Shown here: in pieces, positions 1 through 13,907 of the stretch
Layout: each line of letters opens with the position of its first letter
How positions within the stretch are numbered: position 1 is the first letter of the stretch
Source: Chrysomallon squamiferum
Taxonomy: Eukaryota; Mollusca; Gastropoda; Neomphalida; Peltospiridae
Assembly: GCA_012295275.1 (NCBI GenBank)
Contig: CM022675.1
Span: forward strand, 2,450,197 to 2,514,196
Direction of reading: 5' to 3'
Length of the DNA stretch: 64,000 nucleotides
The notes under the pieces: model-generated
The model's input: only the letters and a program-made list of their open reading frames with translations
The model's database searches: none
Told to the model about the DNA's origin: nothing
Translations under genes and position numbers: made by a program

Positions 1-21
1 CATTCATATTTATAATTTCAG

Positions 22-139
22 GTGGACTGCAACGGGAAGGCAGAGTCTGGAAGAAAACGAAGATCAGCTGAAACGTCTGATGAACTTGTCATAAAGACAT
101 TCACTGTCCTGGACGTGATTGTAGAAGATCGAACACCGC
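22..139 (+). CDS. left-edge receptor copy: exon with end of ZP-C and furin site
   Basis: Penultimate coding exon of a plus-strand EGF/ZP/SRCR receptor whose 5' part lies left of the window. It begins after a TTTCAG acceptor, encodes VDCNGK, then RKRRSAE (a furin-type ZP cleavage site), and ends at a GTGAG donor in phase 1. It aligns without gaps to the matching exon of the intact gene (26800-26917). The reading frame is open. Confidence 0.8.
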
Positions 140-289
140 GTGAGTTGATTTGTTTTCTTTAATTTTAATCGTATTTGCGATTAGTTTTATCGTATTAAAC
201 AAACATCTGAATGGAGATTTTCCTTCAGATATATTAGCAGCAAGAAAGGTTCCAAAAATCTGACGTTTAACAATATTACTACTTTCTAG

Positions 290-480
290 GTATCTCACCG
301 ACATCAGGTAAAAAACATGGATCTCATCAAGTTTGTGTGAACACCACGATTCTGATTGTTCTCTGTGTTGTCATGGTGATCGTCTTCTCACTTGTCATTG
401 GGATTGTGGTGGTCGTCTTCCTGAGGAAGAAAAAGTCCAATCAGAAGAAGGAAGATGTCAAAAACATGACATTTACTTAA
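290..480 (+). CDS. left-edge receptor copy: terminal exon with membrane span
   Basis: Terminal coding exon after a TTTCTAG acceptor, joined in phase 1 to the exon at 22-139. It encodes a short linker, a hydrophobic span beginning TTILIVLCVVMVIVFSLVIG, a basic stop-transfer RKKK and a cytoplasmic tail ending NMTFT before TAA. The tail is longer than in the intact gene. Both visible exons are open, so this copy may be functional, but most of it is outside the window. Confidence 0.8.
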
Positions 481-719
481 CCTGACAAATATTGCATATA
501 GTGTAGTAGCAAACTGAAGTTGAAAACTGTTTTTTCTTTTAGGTAAAATTGCCTTTGTTTAAAGGTTTTCTTTGCTTTAGCAGACTTCACTAACTACATT
601 GCCTTTTGGTAATTATTTGTCTTCTTTTGTTTTTTCTCTGATTTTCTTTCTTCTGATTTTTATTTCATAGTTCTTGTTTAACCAGTTTTTTATAATTTTG
701 TTTTGTGTGTTTGTGTTTG

Positions 720-876
<157 letters not shown>

Positions 877-1082
877 TTGTTTCAATTCCTTATTTATTTA
901 TCTATTTATTTTATTTTATTTATTTATTATTCAAGATCTTATGCTAATAAAAACAAATTCGCTATCGTCAGACTTAATTTTCTCCCAAATTTCGTTTTGC
1001 TTTTCTTCCTTTTTTTCTTCCTTTCCATATTGTTTCTTTTCGTCTAGTTAGTTTTACTATTATTATTGCATATATACGCACG

Positions 1083-1124
<42 letters not shown>

Positions 1125-1246
1125 ATGGGTTACTTTTTTCTTCAGCTGTAGCTTGGATTACTGAAATCCAAATTGTTTTGTAATATACGCAATACTTTTC
1201 TTTCGTTTTCTTAACCTGGCATAAAAGGAAAATGTTTGGCGTTGCC

Positions 1247-1251
<5 letters not shown>

Positions 1252-1305
<54 letters not shown>
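1252..1305. repeat. (ATT)n microsatellite
   Basis: Pure ATT tract in the presumed 3' UTR of the left-edge copy; the broken copy has one in the equivalent position (38877-38952). Confidence 0.9.
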
Positions 1306-1450
1306 TGATATTCTTATGTTTAGATTTAGTTTTATTTTCTTTATTTTTGTTTCTTGCTTGCTTTCCTATTCCTGTAGCTGGATTCGTATTTTTTACTTCT
1401 TTTCATTCAATTGTTACTATTTTGTATTTTTATATATTTGCATTATTTTG

Positions 1451-1456
1451 AATAAA
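1451..1456 (+). promoter_or_regulatory. candidate polyadenylation signal of left-edge copy
   Basis: AATAAA about 970 bases past the stop. The same hexamer in the same local context recurs downstream of the broken copy at 39091, so it is conserved between paralogous 3' flanks. Use as a poly(A) signal is inferred. Confidence 0.4.
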
Positions 1457-2332
1457 GCTTATTGGGGTGCATCTCTTGTAGTTTGTTTTCTGTAATATGT
1501 CGTAGATATTAGTTGAGATTTATTTTTTGTTTATATAATTATTATCATTACTATATTCTGGGTTTTCGGCTTATTGTATAAATTCATGACAGAAAAAAAG
1601 CCTTTTCCCCCTGAAGGTTCTTGTTGTAATTATCATATTTTTGTCATGCATAAAACGATGTTTTTCCTTACTTTTCTAGCTTAAATTACTGTACGTGTGA
1701 ATCCTTATTCTTCTTCTATATTACTAAAAAATAAATTGTTACAATTATTATTATTGTTATTATTATTTTTATTATTATTATTATTGTTGTTGCTGTTGTT
1801 GTTATTGTTTGTGTTGTTGTTGTTATTATTATTCTTATTATGATTATTACTTTTCCGAATTAAAAAAGAAAGCAAACATACGTAACGACATTAAAATTAT
1901 CTGTGTGTAAATAGCTACAAAAAAGACTACTTCTTTAAAGAGGCAGACGAGTGAGAAATCTCACTGAACTTTTGGTGGCATGTTAACAGGTGTCACTACG
2001 ACCAATAAGTAAAGACTACACAGAATCGCTTGATATCGAGTGACATTATTTAATACCATTACTGATTATAATTATTAATAGTTTTAAAACAAAAAGGAAT
2101 TTGTCTTCTATTTAATTTCTCTATTCAGTTTTATCTTTGGTGTTATTCTATCGCTGATTTTTCAACTTATTATTTTCTCCATTTTAATATTGTCAATACA
2201 TACACTTATAGTGAAATCTTTCAAGAAGTGTTTTTCGTCCATTACCATCAAGTGTAACAGTACTAGTAACAGTAGTCTTAGTAGTAGTAGGAGTGTTATT
2301 ATTACCAGCAGCAGCAACTGAACGAATAGCAA

Positions 2333-2363
<31 letters not shown>

Positions 2364-2908
2364 GGCATTATTATTATAAGAAGTAGTAGTACTACCAGTA
2401 TACCTCTATATGTGCAGCACTAAAGAGAAAAGACAACTGTGAATTAATTTACTATAACAAAGATTCGCTTAGAGATGACAAGAAAAAGACAGACATGTTT
2501 GTTACTACATTTAACAACAGACAAAACTAAACTAAATATATGTCGAGACATAACAAGGGAGACTACTGTCGTCACAGCTGAGTGCAAGTATCCATTGCTC
2601 GTGTTTTTATGCTCTGATATGTTTATTATTTACTTCATGCTTTCCTCAAAATAGTTTTATCTACTCACACATAAAAACACAAACACACAGAAACACTCTT
2701 TTATCACTTTCCACGTGTCAGTAAAAGAATACAGAATCATCAATGTAACACGTATCAGATAATAACTTTTGTTTCTAATTTACTTCCATTAAAAGATAGC
2801 CTTATTAAGATGAATAAATAAATAAATAAATAGATAATTTCGCTGTCAAACTATCTGAAGAGATTTAAATAAAAAACTTAGGCTTTTGAAATTCATAGTT
2901 TAACTGAC

Positions 2909-2948
<40 letters not shown>

Positions 2949-3228
2949 TCCGTAAGTATTATAATTACTCAGTGAAATTACATTTTCACTAAGTAATTAA
3001 GTACTTACAGATCACTGTAATTATAATCGTGTACAATTATGATGATCAAACTATGATATCAAGTGAATCTGTGTAGTCTTTGCTGATAGGTCATGCTGTC
3101 ACGTGTTAAGGTGCCACCAAAAGTTCAGATAATCTGCCTGTTTAAAAACTTAGTCTATTCTGTTGCTACATACCTAGTTAGAATTATAATGTAGTAAGGT
3201 AGTTTTGCTTTGTTTATTAATTCGGACA

Positions 3229-3251
3229 AAGTTATAATAATAATAATAATA

Positions 3252-3284
<33 letters not shown>

Positions 3285-3285
3285 T

Positions 3286-3342
<57 letters not shown>
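3229..3342. repeat. (TAA)n microsatellite
   Basis: Near-pure TAA/AAT tract with a few interruptions. The paralogous flank has one at 40757-40840. Confidence 0.9.
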
Positions 3343-3343
<1 letters not shown>

Positions 3344-4595
3344 GTAATTATAATTATAACAATAAACACATTCTTGACTTTTAGCATAATCAGTATGATG
3401 TTACATTTTGGTTTCTGGATTTCCTCCAGAAATAAAAATATCATCTTTGTTACAAGTATTACTGATAAAGAAAGTCATTACAGACTGAGTCTCCAATGCC
3501 TCCCAGTGTCTTTATCCGTGAAACTGAGAGATTTAGACATTTTACTTCTATTCAGTACGTTAATGAACACTAAATACTGAAGTTTCGTGAGAGAAATAAA
3601 TTAGCGACAAAACATGAGAGGACTATCTGAGCATGGGGCGGGCAAACTTCTTAAAACAGGGGCCGGATGGATCTGATAGGAAGAGCATCAGGACCAGAAT
3701 ACGAAATGAGAACAACAAATATTTCAGAACGAGTATTTTATGTAAACAGTAATTTTACTTTTAACGGATGCGGACACTATTAATTCGGCGAGTGCCTTCG
3801 AGACCGCTTAAAAATTAAACTTGAGTGTGACGTGAATAAAAAAATAATAATAATAAAAATAAAAACAGCTGTATCAGCTGACTTTATTTCATTGACTTTT
3901 ATGTTGCTGTCTTGGATGTTAATTGTTAACAGTTTGGCGAACCAGACAATAAATCTACCTGGGCCGTTGTTTGCCCGCCGCTGATTTAAACCATTATGAA
4001 ACGCACTGTTTGTTATAGTCGAACATTTTGCAATGTTCCGACACGACAGTGAAATATCCAAATTCAAATAGTAAATTACTGGTTTGATCGTATGTTTGTT
4101 TAATGAGTAAAATTATATTTCTTTTTCGCAAAATATGATCCAAATAGAACAGATGATAATAATAAAAACAACAACAACAACAAAAAAACTAAAATAAAAT
4201 AAAAAACATATTTTTTTTTTTGTTGATTTAAAAAAAAAAAAAATTCATAAGAACTGGCGACTATTAATCTCGATTATTCTGGAATCATTAATGAGACTTT
4301 CTGTACGGAGGACAATTGTTGGAATTGCAAACAAATATTAAAAAAATGCATGACCTCATCAGATGTACATTCTGCAACCAGTTTAAGTATAGCAACTGCT
4401 CATACATTTCAAATTATGACCGTACACACACACACACAGACGCACGCACACAGACTCGTGCACACACACAAACACACACATACACACTATTTTATCACTT
4501 ACCACATGTCAGTAAAATAATACAGAATCATCAGTGTAACACTTGTGTCATAACAACTTTTGTTTCTAATTTTCACTCATTAAAATATAGCCTAT

Positions 4596-4596
<1 letters not shown>

Positions 4597-4652
<56 letters not shown>

Positions 4653-4705
4653 CAGATATATAGATAGATAGATAAATAGATAGAGAGAGATATAGATAGA
4701 TAAAT
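4597..4705. repeat. (GATA)n microsatellite
   Basis: GATA/TAGA tetranucleotide tract, increasingly interrupted at its right end. Confidence 0.9.
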
Positions 4706-5019
4706 AAATAATATTAAAAGTAAAATTAGAAATTGGCATTTGAAATTAAAAATTTAATTGAGGACGTTTCTTTTTTGTTTTCTTTTTTTAAATTAAAATC
4801 TTTGAATAGCTTTCTTGCATCTTTACCACAGTTTACGGTTTTATAATTAGTTAATAAATTATCACTTTCAGTACGTAATTAAATACTAATAAATCAAGGC
4901 AATTTTAATCTTGTATAATTATTGTGATCAAACTATAGCGTTGAGAGTGCGTAATTACAGCATAAAGACAGTTCATACAACTATTTTTTTTTTGTTCAAG
5001 TCGTATTCAATTTTAACAG

Positions 5020-5640
5020 TGAGTGTTAGAGAAAAAAAAACAAAAAACTTCAAAGTAAGTTTAGTTTTTAAAAAAAATGATTTTCGAAAGTTAACGATAA
5101 GTTTTAGGGTAACGTTTAAAATACGCTTTGTCCTTCATCATAACCAGATTTAAATAACTTCTATTTTTTAAATGTTCACTTTGGAAAATTGAATTTTAGG
5201 TGAAAAAAGTTAAAATAACTTTTATTTCAAAAAATTGACTTTGATAAGGTAAGGGTGGGTGATAGTTTATAGATAAATATAACATTTATTTAAAAGGAAA
5301 ATGTACATGATATCAATAACGATACTGCTAGGATTAGGATTAGGGTTACGGTTATGTTTAAGGACAGGTTTACTGTTATATTTTCGGTTAGGATTAATAT
5401 TATGTTCAGGATTAGAATTAGGTTTAGATTTAAGTATTTATTTACCTCAACTGACTTTGCTGTAAAAGTCGAACAATCTTATGCCGAACGTAAAGTTAAA
5501 ATTGAAAAAAAAAAAAGCTTTTATTTGAAAAACATTATCTTTGTAAAGTTAACGGTTAACATTGGCGGGGGGAAATATTTACTTGAAAAAGTTCGCTTTG
5601 GATAGTTAACAGTGGATGTTTTATAAAACGTTAGTTTATC
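5020..5640. repeat. degenerate minisatellite
   Basis: Diverged tandem units of roughly 50-60 bases sharing an A/T-rich lead, a CTTTGGA/GTTCGCTTTGG core and a GTTAACAGTG-like end, interleaved with GGATTAGG-type hexamers. No coding potential. Confidence 0.5.
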
Positions 5641-6514
5641 GCATAGTTATAACTAACAATACAGCTAGAGATAGGGTTAGTGTTAGGTTTTTCTGTTGGC
5701 TTGGTGTTAGGGTTAGTGTATCGAATGTTAAGTGTGGGTCACAAACCTTTAAAAACACGTGTAACACATCACTGCTCATCTAGACTGGTACTCCACTTTC
5801 ACAATAACACTCGCTGTTTTCCTTCACTTGTCATGAATCAACTAACATACGTTTAGATGTTTCTGACTGATTTTAGACTTAAAGGCGTCCTACATCAATA
5901 AATATAAAACAAATTAAATAAAAAGTGTTTGCCCATTTACTGATATATCTAGACAGTATTTCTGACACTATATTGATAATTATCTGTGTAGTGATTTAAA
6001 CACCCAGAAACAAACACATTCACACAATTCTACGAACTAACATAAATACAAATATACTCACTTAAACCACAAACGTATATATGGACAGACGCTCATAGAG
6101 AAACATACATTATCAAACATAAACATATAATATAATAATGCTCCCTCAACCCAACCCACCGACAGACACACAGACACATACATGCATGTACAACATTATA
6201 CACATACGGAAACATACACTTACACACATTAACACCAGATATATAGAGACGTGCATTGGTACACGTACAAATAAACACACGTTTACACAAATATATCCAC
6301 GCACACACTTACACTCAAATATCTACACTTATATGCACACATGCATGCATAGATACAAAAACCTAAGCACGCACGCTGCAGGTAAAATAAACCCGTACCT
6401 TAGACTACTAAATTCAAAGAAGTAAAGAAAGGACAAACCCGCGCCAGAAAAAAAAAAAAAAAAAAAAAAAGAAGCAAACACTACGTATATATCGCCCGTT
6501 GATAGGAGGTATTT

Positions 6515-6597
<83 letters not shown>
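6515..6597. repeat. (CT)n microsatellite
   Basis: About 80 bases of CT in the recurring module that also contains the tracts at 10707 and 13171. Confidence 0.95.
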
Positions 6598-6598
<1 letters not shown>

Positions 6599-6699
6599 AC
6601 AAAAACACACAAACACACATGTTTAAAGTGACTGAATAGAAAATGATGTGTATAAAACATCGATTCTTTACTCTCAGTTCTTTATCAGAGAAGAAAGAA

Positions 6700-6815
6700 A
6701 ATAAAAATGTCTCTGGGCTTGGCTGGTACGTATTCAACTACGGTCACTGACGTCTAGTGCTCCAGAAATACAGATACGCATGACTGGTAATACATACTAA
6801 GTTTTTGGAGAAAGA
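6700..6815 (+). repeat. dispersed ~110-bp repeat, copy 1
   Basis: Block containing GGCTGGTACGTATTCAA then a CACTGACGTCTAGTGC-like core and GCATGACTGGTAATACATAC. Related copies start near 7545, 11040, 13398, 14308 and 43455 (plus strand) and near 58850 and 60890 (minus strand). No coding potential; the family is unrecognised. Confidence 0.7.
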
Positions 6816-7048
6816 AGAAAGCTTATGTTTGTGGTTGTTTTTAACCTTAAGTCTAGGACACAAGTACAGGCATACATAAAACTACCTGAGCACATATACA
6901 TACATACATACATACAAAAAGACATACAGACAATATATGTGTATACGTTCTTGGTAGAATGCTAGTTATGTAGAGGTAACGTGTGTCAAGACTTGAACTT
7001 AAATAAATAAATAAATAATCGTCTTATTTCTCTAGGCTTTCGTCAAAA

Positions 7049-7049
7049 C

Positions 7050-7138
<89 letters not shown>

Positions 7139-7170
7139 TGTGTGTATTCATAGATAGATAGATAGATAGA
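7049..7170. repeat. (AT)n-(GT)n-(GATA)n microsatellite
   Basis: Compound tract preceding a conserved TGTTTTTAATTG..ATCT block that recurs near 8042, 11624, 13951 and 14929. Confidence 0.95.
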
Positions 7171-7932
7171 AAGATGTTTTTAATTGGTATCTTGTTCGAC
7201 ATGGGCAGAGTGTGTCCGAACCATAATTCAGTTGATATATTGTTATTGATGTTTATATCGTTGTTTATATGACTTATATCATTACAAGTTCCAATAGCAC
7301 AAGCAACAGTAGTAGTTGTAGCAGTAGTTGTTGTTTTTATCGTCTTTGTTCTAGTAATAATTGCCATCAGTCTGCTTGTATTTGCACACATGCATGCATG
7401 CATACAAAAACCTACGCACGTACGCAGACAAACACAGATATTTAAAGAGACTGAATAGAAAATGATGTGTATAAAACATAGATTCTTTACGCTCGGGGCG
7501 TAAGACGCAGCTATCAGTCAATTCTTTATTTGAGAAGAAAGAAAATAAAAATGACACCGGGCTGGTCTCGTATGTATGCAACTACGGTCTGCTGCTCTAA
7601 AGGAGCAGATATGCATGACTGGTAATACATACTTAGTTTTCTTTGGCATTATTATTAATTTTTTTTTGCGAAACAAGAAAGCATATGTTTGTGGTTGCCT
7701 TTAAGGTTAAGTCAAGGACAAAAGTAACGGCATACATAAAATGACCCCAGCACACATACATACATTCAAACAATATATACATACATACATACATACACAA
7801 ACAGACAGTACATGTGTATAAGATTTTGGTACGATGCTAGTTATGCAGAGGTAATGTGTGTCCAGACTGTAACTTAAATAAATAAATAAATAAATAAATA
7901 ATCACCTTATTTCGCTAAGCTTTCGTCAAAAC

Positions 7933-8029
<97 letters not shown>

Positions 8030-8042
8030 GAGTTAGATAGAT
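7933..8042. repeat. (AT)n-(GATA)n microsatellite
   Basis: Compound tract in the same module position as the one at 7049. Confidence 0.95.
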
Positions 8043-8290
8043 GTTTTTAATTGGTATCTTGTTGCCATCAGTCTACTTTTCAAAAATAATTAAACAAGCT
8101 TAGCATTCAAACAAATAAAGAAAACAAATAAGAAAGCAAAGAAGGAAATAAGCAAAGAAACAATACAAAGAACAAACAAACAAACAGATAAATGAATAAA
8201 CAATAAAAATAACATATTCCGTAGACATGTATATGTGTATTACAAATATACAATTTTCGATAACCAATGTCTACAAGATCAGCAGCCCAA

Positions 8291-8351
8291 GAAAAAGAAG
8301 AAGAAGAAGAAGAAGAAGAAGAAGAAGAAGAAGAAGAAGAAGAAGAAGAAA
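8291..8351. repeat. (AGA)n microsatellite upstream of duplicated leader block
   Basis: AGA tract about 30 bases before the TATA-like element at 8383. The same arrangement is found at 15335-15393 and, inverted, at 57160-57212. Confidence 0.9.
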
Positions 8352-8382
8352 GAGAAGAGATATACGAAATGTTTCGGTAACA

Positions 8383-8391
8383 TATAAATAG
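8383..8391 (+). promoter_or_regulatory. TATA-like element of duplicated upstream leader block
   Basis: TATAAATAG in a block that matches the one before the intact gene (15500-15508) and the inverted one before the minus-strand copy (57040-57048). Recurrence in three flanks supports a real core promoter; activity is not shown. Confidence 0.4.
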
Positions 8392-8432
8392 AGCAAATTT
8401 CATCTTAATACACATTTTTATATTTCTTTCCA

Positions 8433-8491
8433 AACAGAGCACACAGTGTAAGAGAGGAAAACGGTTTACTTGGAGTGTTACAATAAACAAG
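8433..8491 (+). other. candidate 5' leader exon, duplicated copy
   Basis: Conserved segment ending AAACAAG before a GTACGTGCAG donor, nearly the same as 15551-15608. No receptor coding exon follows for 8.9 kb, so it is either a distal alternative leader for the gene at 17408 or a by-product of flank duplication. Confidence 0.35.
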
Positions 8492-8509
8492 GTACGTGCA
8501 GTTCATCTT

Positions 8510-9430
8510 TCTATATATGTGTACGTATACTACTCCTGTGAATGTACGTGCACAATTTCTATGTATTTTATGTATAGTACGTCAATAAATGTATGTGGAT
8601 ATTTCCATGTATGTGTATATATACTACATCAATACATGTGTGTACACTTTCTATATATGTGTATGAATGCTACGTCAATACATGTGTATACACTTTCTAT
8701 ATATATGTATGTATGCTACGTCAGTAAATGCATATCGACATTTTCAATGTATTTCTAAGTATCCTACTTCAAAAATGCATGTATTCCTTCTATACATTTG
8801 TATGTATATTACTGATTAAAATAAATGTCTACACTTTGTATATACTTGTACAGGAACAAATATATGTGTCTGCGGGCGTTTATTTGTATGTACGTTTATT
8901 CAGTGAATGTCTGCTTACATGTCCAGATTCATTACTTCAGTAAATGTGCATGTTTGACTTCTGTACATTTGCAGGAAGATCAGTTTACATATATCTACGC
9001 ATTATTTATATGTAAGCATGTTATTCAGTTGACAATTGTACTCACTTTTATGTACTATAGCACGCACGTTATTTCAGTGGACAATTATACTCACTTTTTA
9101 TGTACATTAGCTTCAGTCACGCATTTTACTTTGATAAATTTGTTCCATCCGTTGCCTGTAAATTTGTATTGTTTAAGTGTCCATTAGTGTCCACTTTCAG
9201 TGTAATTTGTAAACTTTCTGTAAATACATATGTACATATCAGTCAATGTAATTTTATTTCTTTAGTGTCCACTTTCTGTAAATGTGTTCAATGTGTTTGT
9301 ACAGTGTACACTTTCTCTAAATACATATGTACATTACTTCAGTCAATGTAATTTGTATAACTTCTTTAGTGTCCACTTTCTGTAAATACATATGTACATT
9401 ACTTCAGTCAATGTGTTTGTACAGTTTCAG
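8510..9430. repeat. ~60-bp minisatellite, upstream array copy
   Basis: Diverged tandem units with the pattern TACTTCAGTCAATGT..GTCCACTTTCTGTAAATACATATGTACAT, plus an earlier more diverged set sharing CTACGTCAATACATGTGT. It is the counterpart of 15630-16720 in front of the intact gene. Confidence 0.75.
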
Positions 9431-10705
9431 GACGTGCGTATACAAGGACATCTGTAAATGTGCCTGTTATAGTGTAATTATATTGTCACGTTACTATATA
9501 TTCATTCAGTGCATTCAAGATCATCTGCGTTTTTTGCATCTGATTTAAAATTATTTATGGGTTCTGATTTATCTCATGAAATAGCAAACGTATCCAAATC
9601 ATCTTAAAAGCTATTTTAAAGACTAACTATCTGATCATAAGACACCAACTGAGAAGCTGTATTAACTTTGATTTGTCGATTGGTCCATACACTCACCACT
9701 GCAACTCGGCTTGTTTAACTTGAACAGTGACTGTACCTGCTATTACATAGCAATCAAATTAGAATACTGGGTAAGGTGTCAGTTTGCGCAAATTCCCAAG
9801 ATTTGTGTGTACTATTTTTTGTTTATACATGTATGTTTGTAGGTACGTATATATTAATCCATATTGGTGGGTACAAAACATAAATTTATAATACTACGAT
9901 GTTAAGAAAAAGTGTGTATCATAACAGTTAATGATTGATAGTATATTGATAATCATTAGTGTAGTAATTTAAACACCCAGACAAACACATTCACACTCTT
10001 CTACGAACCAACATAAATACAAATATACTCACTTAAACTACAAACGTATATTTGGTCAGACGCTCATAGAGAAACATAAATTATCAAACATAAACATATA
10101 ATATAATAATGCTCGCTCAACCCAATCCACCCACATACACACAGACACACACAGACACATACATGCATGTACAACATTATAAACTTACGGAAACATAGAC
10201 TTACACACATTAACACCCCCATCCACATTCACAGACAAGCAGATACATAGGTAGATATGAAACAAAACTCACTGACACATACATACATACCCAAATATAT
10301 ATAGAGAGAGACAGATGCACTCATATACATACATACATTCACATGCACGTGTTTATATGCACATACAAACATAGATAGATATATACAGACGTGCACTGGC
10401 ACACGTACAAATAAACACACGTTTACACAAATATATCCACGCACACACTTACACTCAAATATCTACACTTATATGAACACATGCATGCATGGATACAAAA
10501 ATCTACGCACGCACGCATCAGGTAAAGGTAAACCCGTACTTCAACTACTAAATTCAAAGAAATAAAGAAAGGACAAACCTGCGCGAAAAAAAAAAAAAAA
10601 TGAAACAGAAAATAACAACAACAAAAAATGAAGACAAAAAGAAGAAAAAAGAAAAGAAAAGAAAAAAAAACACATGTATATATTACCCGTATATACGACG
10701 TATTT

Positions 10706-10917
<212 letters not shown>

Positions 10918-11547
10918 AGACAAACACAGCTATTTAAAGAGACTGAATAGAAAAATGTGTATAAAACATCGATTCTTTACGCTCGGGGCGTAAGACGCAG
11001 CTATCCCTGAATTCTTTATAAGAGAAGAAAGAAGATAAAAATGACACTGGGCTGGTCTCGTATGTATTCAACCATGGTCTGCTGCTCTAGAAGAGCAGAT
11101 ATGCATGACTGGTAATACATACTTAGTTTTCTGTTGAATTTAAAAAAAAAAAAAAATTACGAAACAAGAAAGCATATATTTATGGTTGCCTTTAACGTCA
11201 AGTCAAGTACACAAGTAACGACACACATAAAATGACCCCAGCACACATACATACATACACACACATACATACATACAAACACATATATACATACATACAT
11301 ACACACATACAAACACATACAGACAGTACATGTGTATACGATTTTGGTACGATGCTAGTTATATAGAGGTAACGTGTGTCCAGACTGTAACTTAAATAAA
11401 TAAGTACATAAATAAATAAATAAATAAATAAATAAATCATCTTATTTCGCTAGGCTTTTGTTAAATAAATAAATAAATAAATATATATATATATATATTT
11501 CGAGAGAGGCTTTTGAGAGAGAGAGACTATATATATATATATATAGG

Positions 11548-11611
<64 letters not shown>

Positions 11612-11624
11612 TAGATAGATAGAT
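11548..11624. repeat. (GA)n-(GATA)n microsatellite
   Basis: GA tract followed by GATA at the end of the 2.4-kb unit; equivalent to 13887-13950. Confidence 0.9.
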
Positions 11625-13164
11625 GTTTTTAATTGCTATCTAGTTCGACAAGCGCAGAGTGTGTCCGAATCATAATTCAGTTGATATATTGTTATTGCTG
11701 TTTATAGCGTTGTTTATATGACTTATATCATTACCAGTTGCAATAGCACTAGTAACAGTAGTAGTTGTAGCAGTAGTTGTTGTTTTTATACACATGTACA
11801 TCACTTCAGTCAATGTAATTTGTATAACTTCTTTAGTGTCCACTTTCTGTAAATACATAGGTACATTATTTCAGTCAATGTGTTTGTACAGTTTCAGGAC
11901 GTGCGTATACAAGGACATCTGTAAATGTGCCTGTTATAGTGTAATTATATTGTCACGTTACTATATATTCATGCAGTGCATTCAAGATCATCTGCGTTTT
12001 TTGCATCTGATTTAAACTAATTGATGGGTTCTGATTTATCTCATCAAACAGCAAACGTATGGAAATCATCTTAAAAGCTATTTTAAAAAATAACTATCTG
12101 ATCATAAGACACCAACTGAGAAGCTGTATTAACTTTGATTTGTCGATTGGTCCATACACTCACCACTGCAACTCGGCTTGTTTAACTTCAACAGTGACTG
12201 TACCAACTATTACATAGCAATCAAATTAGAACACTGGGTAAGGTGTCAGTTTGCATAAAATACCTTAGATTTGTGTGTACTATTTTTTGTTTACGTAAGT
12301 ATGCTTGTAAGTACGTATGTATTAATCCATATTGGTGGGTAGAAAACATAAATTTATAATACTACGATGTTAAGAAAAAGTGTGTTTCATAACAGTTAAT
12401 GATTGATAGTATATTGATAATCATTAGTGTAGTAATTTAAACACCCAGACAAACACATTCACACTCTTCTACGAACCAACATAAATACAAATATACTCAC
12501 TTAAACCACAAACGTATATTTGGACAGACGCTCATAGAGAAACATACATTATCAAACATAAACATATAATATAATAATGCTCGCTCAACCCAATCCACCC
12601 ACATACACACAGACACACACAGACACATACATGCATGTATAACATTATACACTTACGGAAACATAGACTTACACACATTAACACCCCCATCCACATTCAC
12701 AAACAAGCAGATACATAGGTATATATGAAACAAAACTCACTGACACATACATACATACACTAATATATATAGAGAGAGACAGATGAACTCATATACATAT
12801 ATACATTCATAAGCACGTGTATATATGCACATACAAACAAAGATAGATATATACAGACGTGCACTGGCACACGTACAAATACACACGTCTACACAAATAT
12901 ATCCACGCACACACTTACACTCAAATATCTACACTTATTTGCACACATGCATGCATGGATACAAAAACCTACGCACGCACGCATCAGCTAAAGTAAACCC
13001 GTACCTTAGACTACTAAATTTCAAGAAATAAAGAAAGGACAAACCCGCGCCAGAAAAAAAAATCAGAAAAAAACAACTGAAAATAAATGAAGAAAAAAAG
13101 AAGAAAAAAAAAAAAAAAAAAAAAAAAAAAACACATGTATATATCGCCTGTACATACGACGTAT

Positions 13165-13273
<109 letters not shown>

Positions 13274-13599
13274 AGACAAACACAGATATTTAAAGAGACT
13301 GAATAGAAAATGATGTGTATAAAACATCGATTCTTTACGCTCGGGGCGTAAGACGCAGCTATCCCTGAATTCTTTATAAGAGAAGAAAGAAAATAAAAAT
13401 GACACTGGGCTGGTCTCGTATGTATTCAACCACGGTCTGCTGCTCTAGAACAGCAGATATGCATGACTGGTAATACATACTTAGTTTAATGTTGAATTTA
13501 AAAAAAAAAAATTTACGAAACAAGAAAGCATATATTTATGGTTACCTTTAACGTCAAGTCAAGTACACAAGTAACGGCATACATAAAATGACCCCAGCA

Positions 13600-13712
13600 C
13601 ACATACATACATACAAACACATACATACATACAAACACATACATACATACATACATACATACATACATACATACATACATACATACATACATACATACAT
13701 ACATACAAACAC
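13600..13712. repeat. (CATA)n microsatellite
   Basis: ACATACATAC tract expanded relative to the equivalent position in copy a (11247-11315). Confidence 0.95.
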
Positions 13713-13787
13713 ATACAGACAGTACATGTGTATACGATTTTGGTACGATGCTAGTTATATAGAGGTAACGTGTGTCCAGACTGTAAC

Positions 13788-13831
<44 letters not shown>

Positions 13832-13864
13832 CATCTTATTTCGCTAGGCTTTTGTTAAAACGAC

Positions 13865-13907
<43 letters not shown>

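Noticed and set aside
5000-5640. Several lysine- and phenylalanine-rich small genes
   Set aside because: Frames sit in an AT-rich minisatellite, with no conservation at the paralogous flank.
8519-9548. Overlapping Cys/Tyr/His-rich open frames suggesting small secreted peptides
   Set aside because: Frames follow the ~60-bp minisatellite period and lose the frame between units and between the duplicated copies.
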